Assembly (NCBI GenBank): GCA_963796675.1
Contig: CAWCMS010000011.1
Coordinates: forward strand, 1 to 64,000
Length of the DNA: 64,000 nucleotides
Direction of reading: 5' to 3'
Source of the DNA: CAWCDJ01 sp963796675
Lineage (GTDB): Bacteria; Acidobacteriota; Terriglobia; Bryobacterales; Bryobacteraceae
The notes below the pieces were generated by a model. That model did no database searches, was not told the DNA's origin, and saw only the letters and a program-made list of their open reading frames with translations. Below are positions 16,582-25,818 of the stretch, piece after piece. Every line of letters starts with the position of its first letter. Within the stretch, counting starts at the first letter, position 1. Both the position numbers and the translations under genes were made by a program.

Positions 16582-18790
16582 ACGTTTCGAGAGCCCCGTC
16601 GTAAGCCGATTTGAGTGCCGCTATCTCCCACGAACCCAGCGTGACATTGCGCTGCCGGAGTTCGATCCCCTTCTCAATTGTAACGCCCACCACCGGAGCC
16701 TCCACTTCGAACTTCCTGGCAATCGCCGCCACACGCTTCGGGTCGGCCGTGGAAATCAGAATCCGCGAAGGCGCTTCGTGAAACAGCAGCACCTCCGGCC
16801 GCAAATTGCTTTCGAGATCGATCTGCGCGCCGATCTCCGCCGGCCCGAACGAGCACTCGGCCACCGTTACTCCCAGTCCGCCGTCACTCAGGTCGTGGGC
16901 CGATTCGGCCAGACCTTCCTCGATGATGCGGCGCATGGCGTACTGCACGCGCTGCTCGTATTCCAGGTCAAGCCGCGGCGGCAATCCCCACAACTGTTTG
17001 ATGATTTCCTTGGCGTATTCGGTGCCGCCGAAATGGATGTCGTCACAGGTGCCCACGCCACCCAGCAGCACGATGCTGCGGCCGGGGTTACGGAACGCGA
17101 TCGGCACCGGGGCGTCGGTATTCATGAGCCCGACAATCCCCATGACCGGCGTGGGATAAATGCCTTCTCCCAGGGTTTCGTTGTACAGGCTGACGTTGCC
17201 GCCGGTGATCGGGGTATCGAAGAAGCGGCAGGCCTCCGACATGCCCTCGATCGCCTCCACGAGCTGCGCCATGATTTCCGGCCGCTCGGGATTACCGAAG
17301 TTCAGGCAGTTGGTGGCAGCCACCGGACGCGCGCCGGTCACCGAAAGGTTGCGGCAGCACTCGGCGACCGCCAGCCTGGCTCCTTCCCGCGGCGAAAGGT
17401 AGGCGTACCGCCCGTTGCCGTCGAGCGACATCGCCACCGAAGTGCCGGTCTCCTTGATGCGGATGATCGCGGCGTCCGACCCCGGTCCGGCCACCGTATT
17501 GGTGCGGACCTGAAAATCGTACTGCTGCCAGATCCACCGCTTGGAACAGAGATCGGGCGCTGCCAGCAACTCGGGCAGCGCTACCTGCACGTCGGCCGGA
17601 GGCAGTTCCGGCGCCTCCAACGGCACCTTGCGCATCGGCTCGGTATGCGGGCGGTCGTAAAGCGGCGCTTCGTCGGCCAGTTCGCGATTCGGAATCTCGG
17701 CTACGACCTTGCCGTGCTGCTTCACGCGGAGACGGCCATCGCCCGTCACGATCCCGATCTCCACCGCTTCCAGGCCCCACTTGCGGAACACCTCGAAGAC
17801 TTCTTCCTCGCGGCCTTTATCGGCTACCAGCAGCATGCGCTCCTGGGATTCCGAAAGCATGATCTCGTAGGGCGTCATGCCGGTTGCGCGCTGCGGCACG
17901 CGGTCGAGTTCGATCTCGATGCCGACCTCGCCGCGGCTGCCCATCTCGCACGTCGAGCAGGTCAGTCCGGCCGCACCCATGTCCTGAATTCCGACGATCG
18001 CGCCGGTCTTCATGGCCTCCAGGCACGCCTCGAGCAGCAACTTCTCCATGAATGGATCGCCCATCTGCACGTTGGGCCGTTTCTGCTTGGATTCCTCGGT
18101 GAATTCGGCGCTGGCCATCGAGGCGCCGTGGATGCCGTCGCGCCCGGTTCTCGCGCCCACGTAGATCACCGGGTTGCCGACGCCCGCTGCCTTTGCGTAA
18201 AACACATCCTCTTTGCGGCAGATGCCCAGAGCGAAGACGTTGACCAGAGGGTTGCCGTCGTAGCAGCTTTCGAAGATGGTTTCGCCGCCCACGGTCGGCA
18301 CGCCGAAGCAGTTGCCGTAGTGCGCGATACCGGAGACCACACCTTCCAGAATCCGCCGGTTGCGCGCGCCGTTTTCCGGACTGTCGAGCCGGCCGAAGCG
18401 CAGCGAATCGAGCACCGCAATGGGCCGCGCTCCCATCGTGAAGATGTCGCGCAGAATGCCGCCCACACCCGTGGCCGCTCCCTGGAAGGGCTCGATGAAA
18501 CTCGGGTGGTTGTGCGATTCGATCTTGAAGGCGATGACGTAGCCGCCGCCGATATCGATGATGCCGGCGTTTTCGCCCGGCCCCTGCACCACCAGTTTGC
18601 CGCGCGTCGGCAGCTTCTTCAGATGGATGCGGGAGCTCTTATAGGAGCAGTGCTCGCTCCACATTACGCTGAAGATGCCGAGCTCCGTGTAGCTCGGCTC
18701 GCGCCCCAGGATCTGGACGATCTTCTGATATTCGTCCGGAGTGAGTTGGTGCTGGGCGATCAGTTCAGGGGTAATGACAGCGGTGCTCAT
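16571..18790 (-). CDS. purL: Phosphoribosylformylglycinamidine synthase, large subunit (small PurL type)
   Basis: A 739-residue ATP-dependent subunit of FGAM synthase, acting with PurQ. It is the short form that lacks the fused glutaminase. Visible signatures are EHCSYKSSRIHLKKLPTRG near the N-terminus, VAFKIESHNHPSFIEPFQGA (with IA before it) for the substrate site, MGAAGLTCSTCEMGSRG in the middle, and SDGGLGVTVAECSF near the C-terminus. Short PurL normally also requires the small subunit PurS, and no purS gene lies in this window. The start overlaps the purQ stop by four bases (ATGA). Confidence 0.96.
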   Translation of the reverse strand: MSTAVITPELIAQHQLTPDEYQKIVQILGREPSYTELGIFSVMWSEHCSYKSSRIHLKKLPTRGKLVVQGPGENAGIIDIGGGYVIAFKIESHNHPSFIEPFQGAATGVGGILRDIFTMGARPIAVLDSLRFGRLDSPENGARNRRILEGVVSGIAHYGNCFGVPTVGGETIFESCYDGNPLVNVFALGICRKEDVFYAKAAGVGNPVIYVGARTGRDGIHGASMASAEFTEESKQKRPNVQMGDPFMEKLLLEACLEAMKTGAIVGIQDMGAAGLTCSTCEMGSRGEVGIEIELDRVPQRATGMTPYEIMLSESQERMLLVADKGREEEVFEVFRKWGLEAVEIGIVTGDGRLRVKQHGKVVAEIPNRELADEAPLYDRPHTEPMRKVPLEAPELPPADVQVALPELLAAPDLCSKRWIWQQYDFQVRTNTVAGPGSDAAIIRIKETGTSVAMSLDGNGRYAYLSPREGARLAVAECCRNLSVTGARPVAATNCLNFGNPERPEIMAQLVEAIEGMSEACRFFDTPITGGNVSLYNETLGEGIYPTPVMGIVGLMNTDAPVPIAFRNPGRSIVLLGGVGTCDDIHFGGTEYAKEIIKQLWGLPPRLDLEYEQRVQYAMRRIIEEGLAESAHDLSDGGLGVTVAECSFGPAEIGAQIDLESNLRPEVLLFHEAPSRILISTADPKRVAAIARKFEVEAPVVGVTIEKGIELRQRNVTLGSWEIAALKSAYDGALETYVR

Positions 18791-19455
18791 GCGCGCACCG
18801 CCGCCCGCAGCACGGATTCGAAAATCGTCAGGCCGTCGCTCGACCCCATCAGCGGCTCGGTGGCCCGCTCGGGATGCGGCATCATCCCCATCACGTTGCG
18901 TTCCGGGCTGCAGATGCCCGCGATATCCCGCAGCGACCCGTTGGGGTTATCGAGATAGCGGAACAGCACGCGGTCCTCGCCTTCGAGCTCGTCGAGCGTA
19001 TGCTCGTCGGCGAAATAGCAGCCCTCGCCATGGGCGATCGGCATGCGCAGGATCTCGCCCTTGTGGGCCGCCGAGGTGAACGGCGAGTTCACGGTTTCGA
19101 CCCGCAGGTGGACGTCGCGGCAGACGAACTTGAGGCTGCGATTGCGGATCAGCGCGCCCGGCAGCATCCCGCACTCCACCAGGATCTGGAAACCATTGCA
19201 GATGCCCATCACGACCCCGCCATCGGCGGCAAACTGCTTCACCGCCTGCATCACCGGGGAGAACTTGGCGATGGCTCCGCAACGCAGATAATCGCCGTAG
19301 GAAAAGCCTCCGGGCAGGATCACCGCATCGACGCCGCAGAGGTCGGTGGAGTCGTGCCAGATATACTCCGCCTTCTGTCCGAGGTTGTGGCCGGTCGCAT
19401 AGAACGCGTCGTGGTCACAATTGCTTCCGGGAAAGACAATGACGCCAAATTTCAT
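18787..19455 (-). CDS. purQ: Phosphoribosylformylglycinamidine synthase, glutaminase subunit
   Basis: A 222-residue class I glutamine amidotransferase supplying ammonia to PurL. The nucleophile is the Cys in GICNGFQILVECG. The His-Glu pair is in MMPHPERATEP. The glycine-rich GGFSYGDYLRCGA oxyanion region is intact. The start at 19455 (MKFGVIVFPGSNCD) is the family's normal beginning; the frame stays open 30 codons further upstream without a plausible start. It is the first gene of the purQ-purL-purF-hutH unit and is divergent from motA. Confidence 0.96.
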   Translation of the reverse strand: MKFGVIVFPGSNCDHDAFYATGHNLGQKAEYIWHDSTDLCGVDAVILPGGFSYGDYLRCGAIAKFSPVMQAVKQFAADGGVVMGICNGFQILVECGMLPGALIRNRSLKFVCRDVHLRVETVNSPFTSAAHKGEILRMPIAHGEGCYFADEHTLDELEGEDRVLFRYLDNPNGSLRDIAGICSPERNVMGMMPHPERATEPLMGSSDGLTIFESVLRAAVRA

Positions 19456-19498
19456 GGTTAGAAGTTTTCGGGGGAGCCTAAAGATTATTTTAGCAGTA

Positions 19499-19537
19499 GC
19501 GGGCAATAGCTCGCCCGCCGCACGGCGGCATCCCGCC
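19499..19537. repeat. Two small intergenic hairpins (REP-like)
   Basis: Between purQ and motA, GCGGGC / GCCCGC (19499-19504 and 19513-19518) is followed by GGCGG / CCGCC (19524-19528 and 19533-19537). Similar paired GC hairpins occur near 25750, so this may be a dispersed intergenic repeat. Confidence 0.35.
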
Positions 19538-19577
19538 TTACTCAAATTCCCACGAATCGGGCCGATATGACTGATCT

Positions 19578-20501
19578 ATGCTTGCACTTGCCGGGATGCT
19601 CCTGGTGTTTGCCGCGGTGTTCGGCGGCTTCCTCATGGAGCGCGGCAATCCCTGGGTATTACTGCAGCCGGCCGAGTTGCTGATCATCGGCGGCTCCGCC
19701 ATCGGGATCGTCCTGGTTTCCAATCCCGTACCGCTGATCCGGAAGATGGCTTGCGGGATTATCGCCACGTTGCGCGGACCTGCCCCCGACCGCGGGGTAT
19801 TCCTGCGGCACCTCCGTATGCTTTACGAGGTGTTCGCATACACGCAGCGGGCCCGCAGCATCGCGGCCATTGAAAACGACGTGGAAGACCCGGAAAAGAG
19901 CCCGATCTTTTCGAGCTACCCGGAGTTTCTCGCCGACCGCGGAGTCCGCGATTTCGTCTGCGACACGCTGCGCATGATGGTGATCGGCGCGAGCGAGCCG
20001 CGCGAGCTCGACCTGCTGATGGATCTCGATATCGACGTGCGCCGGCGTGGTAATCACGAGCCGGTGCGGGCGCTCACTTTGATGGCCGATTCGCTGCCGG
20101 GCCTGGGCATCGTGGCGGCGGTGCTGGGAGTCGTGATCACGATGGGGGCGATCGGCAGCGCGCCGGAGACGATCGGGCAAAAGGTGGCGGCGGCGCTGGT
20201 GGGCACGTTTCTCGGCATTCTTCTCTGCTACGGGGTGGTCGGCCCCCTGGCCGCGCGCCTCGAAAACCTGAGCGACAGCCAGTCGCAGTTCCTGCAGGTG
20301 CTGCGGATCGCCATCGTGACCTTCTCGCGCGGCGCCTCGCCGGTCCTGGCGGTGGAGTACGCGCGGCGCTCCATCCCCATCGAACTGCGGCCGTCTTTCC
20401 TCGATCTCGAAACCGCCATCCGCCGCGACGCTCACGTGCCCCCCGTACCGAATTCCCCCGGACAGGATACCCATGCCACAGCAGCAGCCGGCGCAGCCTG
20501 A
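19578..20501 (+). CDS. motA: MotA-type stator subunit (flagellar or related proton channel)
   Basis: A 307-residue inner-membrane protein of the MotA/TolQ/ExbB family. It has four expected spans: about 2-18, 31-50, 180-205 (ADSLPGLGIVAAVLGVVIT) and 210-235 (AAALVGTFLGILLCYGVVGP). A cytoplasmic loop with charged residues includes RRGNHEPVRALTLMADSLPG. The PGLGIVAAVLGVVITMG signature favours MotA over ExbB. It forms the ion channel with MotB, whose gene overlaps its 3' end by 29 bases. No flagellar structural genes are in the window, so the partner rotor is unseen. Confidence 0.9.
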   Translation: MLALAGMLLVFAAVFGGFLMERGNPWVLLQPAELLIIGGSAIGIVLVSNPVPLIRKMACGIIATLRGPAPDRGVFLRHLRMLYEVFAYTQRARSIAAIENDVEDPEKSPIFSSYPEFLADRGVRDFVCDTLRMMVIGASEPRELDLLMDLDIDVRRRGNHEPVRALTLMADSLPGLGIVAAVLGVVITMGAIGSAPETIGQKVAAALVGTFLGILLCYGVVGPLAARLENLSDSQSQFLQVLRIAIVTFSRGASPVLAVEYARRSIPIELRPSFLDLETAIRRDAHVPPVPNSPGQDTHATAAAGAA

Positions 20502-21232
20502 TTCGCCGGTCTCGTTCGAAACCGCCCGGCCGAGGGTGTTTAACCGCAGCAGCCACGGCGGAGCCTGGAAGGTGGCCTATGCCGACTTCGTCACCGCCCT
20601 GATGGCGCTGTTCATTGTGCTGTGGCTCATGGGCAGTTCCACCACGCGTAAAGAAATCGGTATCGGGATACTTCCGCGATCCGAGGGGTTACACCCAGCG
20701 CCTTGGTGCAGGACCCTCGAATTCGGGCGAAGGGCTGCGTGTCGACACCCGCACCGTCAAGGACGTCCGCGAGCAGTTGGAGCAGGCGCTCCGGCAGATG
20801 CCGGAATACCAGCGGATCCGCAGCAATGTTCAGTTCAGTGTGACGGGCGAAGGCCTGCGGCTGGATTTGCTCGAAACCGAACAGGGGCTCTTTTTTGTCA
20901 CTGGCAGCCCGGAGCCGACCGAAGCCGGCAAACACCTGCTGCAAGTGCTGGCCGTAGAGCTCGCACGCCTGGACAACCACCTGGTGATCGAGGGCCATAC
21001 CGACGCCCGGCCGTTCCGCAATGCCGCCCCCGCCAGCGGCTACAGCAATTGGGAACTTTCCGCAGACCGCGCCAACGCCGCCCGTCGGCTGCTGCACCAA
21101 TATGGCGTCCCACCCAACCAGATCGTCGAGATCCGGGGCTATGCCGATCAGAAGCAGATGTACAGCCAGGACCCCACCGACCCGCGCAACCGCCGGATCT
21201 CGGTAGTCGTCCGGTTCCAGAACCCCGGATAG
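20473..21232 (+). CDS. motB: MotB-type stator subunit, one apparent extra base
   Basis: The N-terminal frame (from 20473) encodes HGGAWKVAYADFVTALMALF, a single membrane span with the proton-binding Asp38. The frame then must change near 20641-20650 to reach VKKSVSGYFRDPRGYTQRLG. It continues to an OmpA-like peptidoglycan-binding domain (VIEGHTDARPF, NWELSADRANAARRLL, NRRISVVVRF). One base too many in ACCACGCGTAAAG explains the break; correction gives about 252 residues, normal for MotB. It anchors the stator to the cell wall. The break may be a sequencing error or a real mutation; the intact downstream frame argues for a recent event or an error. Confidence 0.85.
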
Positions 21233-21282
21233 CCACCCGTCCCGAGACCTACCGTACCGGGCGTGTGCTATCACTAGACTGA

Positions 21283-23133
21283 ATGGATCGCATCGGGCGA
21301 TATAAGATCGTCAGAGAGCTCGGACGAGGGGCGATGGGTATCGTTTACCACGCCATCGACCCGAACATCGGCCGCCCGGTCGCCATCAAGACCATCGCTC
21401 TCGGAACCGTCCACAAACCCGAAGAACAGGAGCGGCTGCGCGAGCGCCTCTTCCGCGAGGCCCGTTCGGCGGGCATTCTTTCCCATCCGGGCATCGTCAC
21501 CATCTACGATGTCGAGCAGCAGGGCGACCTCGCTTATATCGCGATGGAGTATGTGGATGGGCCCACGCTCGACCAGATGCTCTCCGAAGCGCACGCGCTG
21601 CGCTCCGAGCAGATCTTCAGCATCCTCGCGCAAACCGCGGTCGCGCTCGATTACGCCCACCAGAAGGGCATCGTTCACCGCGACATCAAGCCGGCCAACA
21701 TCATGATCGCGGCCGACGGCACGGCCAAGATTACCGATTTCGGAATCGCGAAAATTACCGCATCCGAGCAGTTCACGATGACCGGGTCGATTGTGGGGAC
21801 GCCGCACTACATGTCTCCCGAACAGGTGCAGGGGCAAACGGTCGACGGGCGCTCCGACCAGTTCTCTCTGGCGGTAATCGCCTTCGAGATGCTGACCGGT
21901 GAAAAACCGTACACCGGCGAGCACCTGACCACGGTGGTTTACAAGATCGTGGCCGAAGAGCCGGCCGCGCCGCAGCGCATCAACCCCACGCTGAGCCGCG
22001 AAATCTCGGGCGTGATCCAGAAAGGGCTGGCCAAAAAACCCGACGACCGCTTCGCCAACTGCCAGGAATTCGTCGCGGCGCTCGAGAAGGCCTGCGTTGC
22101 CAGCCGCGGGTGGAAAGCGATGCCGCGCGGCGGCAGCCTCAATGAGCCGACGATGTCGGAGGGGAGCCGCCCGGTGGTGGTGTCGCTGCCGCCCGGCCGC
22201 CGTCCGCTCCGCTCCGCGCGCGCCGGAGAGACGGAAACAGCAGAAGTGGATCGCGAGCGCAAAGGCGGATTTCTGACGTTTCTGCTGGCGATGCTGGTGG
22301 CCGCCGGTCTGCTGGCGTTGATCGGCTGGCAGGCCTTCCCCTGGCTTTCGCAAAGACAGCACGTGCAGGAGGCCGCGCAACAGCCGACCGGGCCGCCGCA
22401 GACCGCATCTCCGCAATCCAACCCGCCGACCGAGCCGGTCAGCCAGCCGCAGACGGCCGCGGCGCAATCGCCGTCCGGGGAGACCAAGCCCAGCCCGATG
22501 CCTCCGCCGGACGCCGCCCAATCGGCGCCGGTGCCATCGACGCCCGCGGAAGCGCCGCCGCAGCCCGTTCAGACCGAGGCCGCCAAGCCACAGACCGCCA
22601 AGACCCAGACTGCGCCGCCCCAGACGGCAAAATCGGAAGTCCACGTGCAGCCTCCCCGGCAGGACGTGCCCGAAGTTCCGGCGCGAATCCGACAGCAGAT
22701 CCCACCGCAGCCCCAGCCCGAGCCGATCAGCATCATCAGCAGCCCCGGCGGCGCCACCGCCACTGTGGACGGCCATCCCGAGATGGCCTGCACCACGCCC
22801 TGCACGATCAATGTGCTGCCGGGAAAACACACGGTGGCGGTCACTTTGCCTGGCTATGGCATCGAGCACCGGGACATATTTGTGGGGTCCTACCCAATGG
22901 AGATGCAGGCCGTGGTGCTGCGTGCCACCGGGGGCACCCTGATGCTGACGAGCGAACCGCAGGGCGCGCAGGTGATGGTGGACGGCCGTGCCACGGGCCA
23001 GAACACGCCCGCCGAAGTCACGCTGCGGCCCGGCACCTATCGAATTACGGTCTCGAAGGACGGAAAACAGGCAACACAGACTGTGGAGGTCCGGACGGGG
23101 ATAAGCTACCTGAAGATTCTGCTGGGGCAGTAA
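21283..23133 (+). CDS. Transmembrane Ser/Thr protein kinase with two PEGA domains
   Basis: A 616-residue Hanks-type kinase. The glycine loop GRGAMG is at 14-19, the ATP-binding Lys36 in VAIKT, the catalytic HRDIKPAN loop at 132-139 (Asp134), and DFG at 152-154. It has an activation segment with GTPHYMSPEQ. A membrane span lies at about 330-350, followed by a long Pro/Gln/Ala-rich linker (about 365-480). Two extracytoplasmic PEGA domains (about 482-549 and 551-616) may sense or bind the envelope. Substrates are unknown. It lies 50 bases after motB, possibly in one transcript. Its last 89 bases are overlapped by the next gene on the other strand. Confidence 0.93.
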   Translation: MDRIGRYKIVRELGRGAMGIVYHAIDPNIGRPVAIKTIALGTVHKPEEQERLRERLFREARSAGILSHPGIVTIYDVEQQGDLAYIAMEYVDGPTLDQMLSEAHALRSEQIFSILAQTAVALDYAHQKGIVHRDIKPANIMIAADGTAKITDFGIAKITASEQFTMTGSIVGTPHYMSPEQVQGQTVDGRSDQFSLAVIAFEMLTGEKPYTGEHLTTVVYKIVAEEPAAPQRINPTLSREISGVIQKGLAKKPDDRFANCQEFVAALEKACVASRGWKAMPRGGSLNEPTMSEGSRPVVVSLPPGRRPLRSARAGETETAEVDRERKGGFLTFLLAMLVAAGLLALIGWQAFPWLSQRQHVQEAAQQPTGPPQTASPQSNPPTEPVSQPQTAAAQSPSGETKPSPMPPPDAAQSAPVPSTPAEAPPQPVQTEAAKPQTAKTQTAPPQTAKSEVHVQPPRQDVPEVPARIRQQIPPQPQPEPISIISSPGGATATVDGHPEMACTTPCTINVLPGKHTVAVTLPGYGIEHRDIFVGSYPMEMQAVVLRATGGTLMLTSEPQGAQVMVDGRATGQNTPAEVTLRPGTYRITVSKDGKQATQTVEVRTGISYLKILLGQ

Positions 23134-24781
23134 TCGCGGGTCCGTCCCAATTCCGCCGTTGCACGATGGTGCGCGGCTCGTAAGTCACACCGGCGGCCTG
23201 GCGCCGTTCCTCGCGCCGCGCCGCCAGCAGCAGCACCGGCCCCAAAGCCCGGCTGACCACACGGGTCATCAAACCAAACTCCCGGCCGATCTCCTTACGC
23301 AGCACGCGAATCCTTTCGGCCACCGCCTCGTTCGTGCGGCGCAGATGCTTCTCCATGGCCCAGAGCGCCGCCGCGTAGCCATCTTTGAGCGAGCGCGCCT
23401 CAAAGGCGAAGCGTGCGCGGACCCGCGGATCGGGATCGTTCTTATAGCGGCGCCAACCTTCCAGCGTGGTCCGGCAGATGCGATAGATACTGGGGCCGTT
23501 ACGCTCGAAATCGCGGCGGAAGGCCCAGTCCAGGAAGCGCTTCGAATCTTCGCGCGAAATCGCCGCGTGTTCGAAGTTGAACTGGTGCTGGCCGTGGATA
23601 TCGGCCAGATCCACGTCGGGAAGCAGGCGGCCTTCCTCTGAGATCTGCTGGTAAAGCGGGGTACCCGGCACCGGGGTATACAGCATGAACTGGTGGAAGT
23701 CCGTATCGTGCGCCACCGCGTGCTCGATCTCCGCGCGGATGTTTTCGGGTGTATGGTGCTCCAGCCCGACGATGGTGGAACCCAGCAGTTTGATGCCGTG
23801 CTTGCGCAGTTCGGCCGTGAGCGTCAGGGTATCCGACCCTTCCAGCTTCTTGTAGCTCGACTTCGGCGATTCCAGGCCCATCCAGATCCAGGAGACGCCC
23901 AGTTCCACCAGTTCCCGCATGGTGTACTGCCGGATGGCATTGGCCGATGAGAACACGTAGAGCGACCACGGCTTGTTGTGGCTCTTCATACGGTCGAGCA
24001 ATTCCATCGCGCGCCGTTTATGCAGCAGGAAATTCTCGTCCATCATGAAGAACGACTGTACGTCCAGCCGTTGCTCCATGTGGCTCATGACGTTGAACAG
24101 TTCTTCGCCGTTGTCGTAGAAGTTGAGGTACTTCCCCTTACCGCCGAAAAATGCCGAGGTGGTGCAGAAATTACAACCCATGGGGCACCCCACCGAGGGA
24201 ATAATCGTCGCCGCGGTCGAACCCTTGACCTGCGGCAGCTTGATTCCCAGAGTGCGGGCATCGAAGCCCGACACGATCTCGGGGTGGCGAACCGGAGCGG
24301 AATCATCCTCGCCGAGGAACCGGCGCATCCAGCTGATGCCGTCGCCGCGCACGATGTGGTCGGCATCGATCATGTTCTCGATTCCCGGAATTGCCGCCAC
24401 ATGGCCGCCGATGACGATCATGGAGTGCGGCGAAACGCGGCGCGCGATCCGGCACATCTCCCGGACCTTCCCGACGTTGACGATGATGGACGAGATGCCG
24501 ACGACGTCGTACTGGTTCGCCTGCAATTCTGCCTCGAACGATTCCCTCGTAGGAAAATCCAGCACCGTGGTGGGCGCCGAGATGTTTTCCTGGATCATGA
24601 GGATCCCCCAGGAGCGGTGGAACATGCGCAGGGAGAACGGCCCCTGTTCGCGGGTCACCTGGTTGTGGTACAGCTCCATGGGGTTGATTTTGCGGCTGCC
24701 GAAGGAATCGTCTTGGGCGTAGGGGCCGAAGACCGAGCTGAGCAGAATGCGAGCGTGGGTACCTTTGGGATGTGGTTGCAT
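23045..24781 (-). CDS. B12-binding-type radical SAM protein
   Basis: A 578-residue protein. An N-terminal Rossmann-like cobalamin-binding region (about 50-150, YDVVGISSIIVNVGKV, SMIVIGGHVAAIPG) lacks an obvious DxHxxG motif. A radical SAM TIM barrel follows with Cys199, Cys203 and Cys206 (CPMGCNFC) for the 4Fe-4S cluster. The tail (about 425-578) is helical and then Pro/Ser-rich, ending opposite the kinase gene. The reaction is unknown; related proteins methylate or rearrange lipids and natural products. The ATG at 24781 is preferred because an upstream in-frame GTG (24829) lies before a TATATT that may be the promoter. Confidence 0.8.
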   Translation of the reverse strand: MQPHPKGTHARILLSSVFGPYAQDDSFGSRKINPMELYHNQVTREQGPFSLRMFHRSWGILMIQENISAPTTVLDFPTRESFEAELQANQYDVVGISSIIVNVGKVREMCRIARRVSPHSMIVIGGHVAAIPGIENMIDADHIVRGDGISWMRRFLGEDDSAPVRHPEIVSGFDARTLGIKLPQVKGSTAATIIPSVGCPMGCNFCTTSAFFGGKGKYLNFYDNGEELFNVMSHMEQRLDVQSFFMMDENFLLHKRRAMELLDRMKSHNKPWSLYVFSSANAIRQYTMRELVELGVSWIWMGLESPKSSYKKLEGSDTLTLTAELRKHGIKLLGSTIVGLEHHTPENIRAEIEHAVAHDTDFHQFMLYTPVPGTPLYQQISEEGRLLPDVDLADIHGQHQFNFEHAAISREDSKRFLDWAFRRDFERNGPSIYRICRTTLEGWRRYKNDPDPRVRARFAFEARSLKDGYAAALWAMEKHLRRTNEAVAERIRVLRKEIGREFGLMTRVVSRALGPVLLLAARREERRQAAGVTYEPRTIVQRRNWDGPAITAPAESSGSLSPSGPPQSVLPVFRPSRP

Positions 24782-24875
24782 TTTAAGGAGTTCCAGCACC
24801 GAATAGCTTAATATAACATCGCCGGCCACGGCCTGTTCGTCATAGTTTTGTCGCCGGGAACGCTATCATCGGTGA

Positions 24876-25748
24876 ATGCGTACATCGGGAATCGTTGTGC
24901 TTCTTGCCTCGGTCGCGGCCGGCCAGACGCTGCCCGGGGCACTACGCGCCCGCATCCAGGGTTTCCAGGGCACCGTTTCGCTCTATGCGAAGAACCTGGA
25001 CACCGGCTCGATCGTGGAGGTGCAAGGCGCCGAGCCGGTCCGCACCGCCAGCACCATCAAGCTGCCGATCCTGTGCGCCGTCTTCGACCAGGTGGCGCAA
25101 GGCAAGGCCAAGTGGACCGAGCCGCTCACCGTCACTGAAGCCGAACAAGTGGCAGGGTCGGGCGTCATCGGCTCCGAGTTCTCCCCCGGCGTCCAGCTTC
25201 CGCTTCAGGATGTGACACACCTCATGATGGTGCTGAGCGACAACACCGCAACCAACCTGATCCTCGAGCGGTTCACGGCGGATACGGTGAACGCCTATCT
25301 GGACCGGATCGGGCTGTCGAAGACGCGCTCGCTGCGCAAGATCCTGAAGGGCGACGGACCGCCGCGCGGCGTCTCGGCAGCCGGCAGCCTGCCGGAAAAC
25401 CGGAAATACGGCCTGGGAGTCTCGACTCCGCGCGACATGGTGACCATCCTCGAACGCCTGGAAAAGGGCGAGATCGTCAGCCCCGAGGCGTCACGCGAAA
25501 TTCTGGCGGTAATGAAGCGCTGCCAGGACAACACGGGCATCCGCCGCAAGATGGGCGACACCGTGGTGGCCAACAAGACCGGCGCACTCGACGCCTTGCG
25601 TTCGGACGTCGGGATCGTGTACGCAAAAAGTGGCCGCATCGCCATGGCGATCACGGTAGACGGAATGCCGAAGCCGGACTGGAGCCCCGACAACCCCGGC
25701 TCGCTGCTGATCGCGGACCTGGCCCGGATGCTGGTTGACCGTCTGTAG
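24876..25748 (+). CDS. Exported class A beta-lactamase-like serine hydrolase
   Basis: A 290-residue protein with a short signal peptide (to about residue 17). It shows the three active-site motifs of penicillin-binding enzymes: Ser59-Thr-Ile-Lys62, Ser121-Asp-Asn123, and Lys234-Thr-Gly236. The omega-loop Glu of true class A beta-lactamases is not visible between about 150 and 175, where SLRKILKGDGPPRGVSAAG stands instead. It is therefore probably a periplasmic D-Ala-D-Ala-type peptidase, esterase or penicillin-binding protein rather than an efficient beta-lactamase. It is divergent from the radical SAM gene. Confidence 0.85.
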   Translation: MRTSGIVVLLASVAAGQTLPGALRARIQGFQGTVSLYAKNLDTGSIVEVQGAEPVRTASTIKLPILCAVFDQVAQGKAKWTEPLTVTEAEQVAGSGVIGSEFSPGVQLPLQDVTHLMMVLSDNTATNLILERFTADTVNAYLDRIGLSKTRSLRKILKGDGPPRGVSAAGSLPENRKYGLGVSTPRDMVTILERLEKGEIVSPEASREILAVMKRCQDNTGIRRKMGDTVVANKTGALDALRSDVGIVYAKSGRIAMAITVDGMPKPDWSPDNPGSLLIADLARMLVDRL

Positions 25749-25789
25749 GGCGGGCCTCCTGGCCGGCCCACGGCGCGCGCCAGCGCGCC
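25748..25789. repeat. Two GC-rich intergenic hairpins (REP-like)
   Basis: GGGCC / GGCCC (25752-25756, 25765-25769) and a perfect GGCGCGC / GCGCGCC stem (25772-25778, 25783-25789) with a GCCA loop lie between two convergent genes. They may stop transcription from either side or be a dispersed repeat; no T-run is present. Confidence 0.4.
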
Positions 25790-25818
25790 TAAGCTAGCGC
25801 TCGCCTGGACAGCCTATC

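Noticed and set aside
16346..18958. Very long open frame (about 870 codons) on the plus strand opposite purL
   Set aside because: It lies antisense to the well-supported purL and purF genes. Its composition is that of a shadow frame in GC-rich DNA, and no domain or ribosome binding site is seen.
20635..20660. Programmed +1 ribosomal frameshift in motB
   Set aside because: No slippery codon with a stop, no stimulatory structure and no known precedent in motB; a base error explains it better.
22370..22730. Repetitive Pro/Gln/Ala-coding DNA as a possible tandem repeat
   Set aside because: It is the low-complexity linker of the kinase with no exact repeat unit.
21274..22869. Minus-strand frame opposite the Ser/Thr kinase, with Gly/Arg/Leu-rich repeats
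   Set aside because: The repeats mirror the Pro/Gln/Ala linker of the kinase on the other strand.
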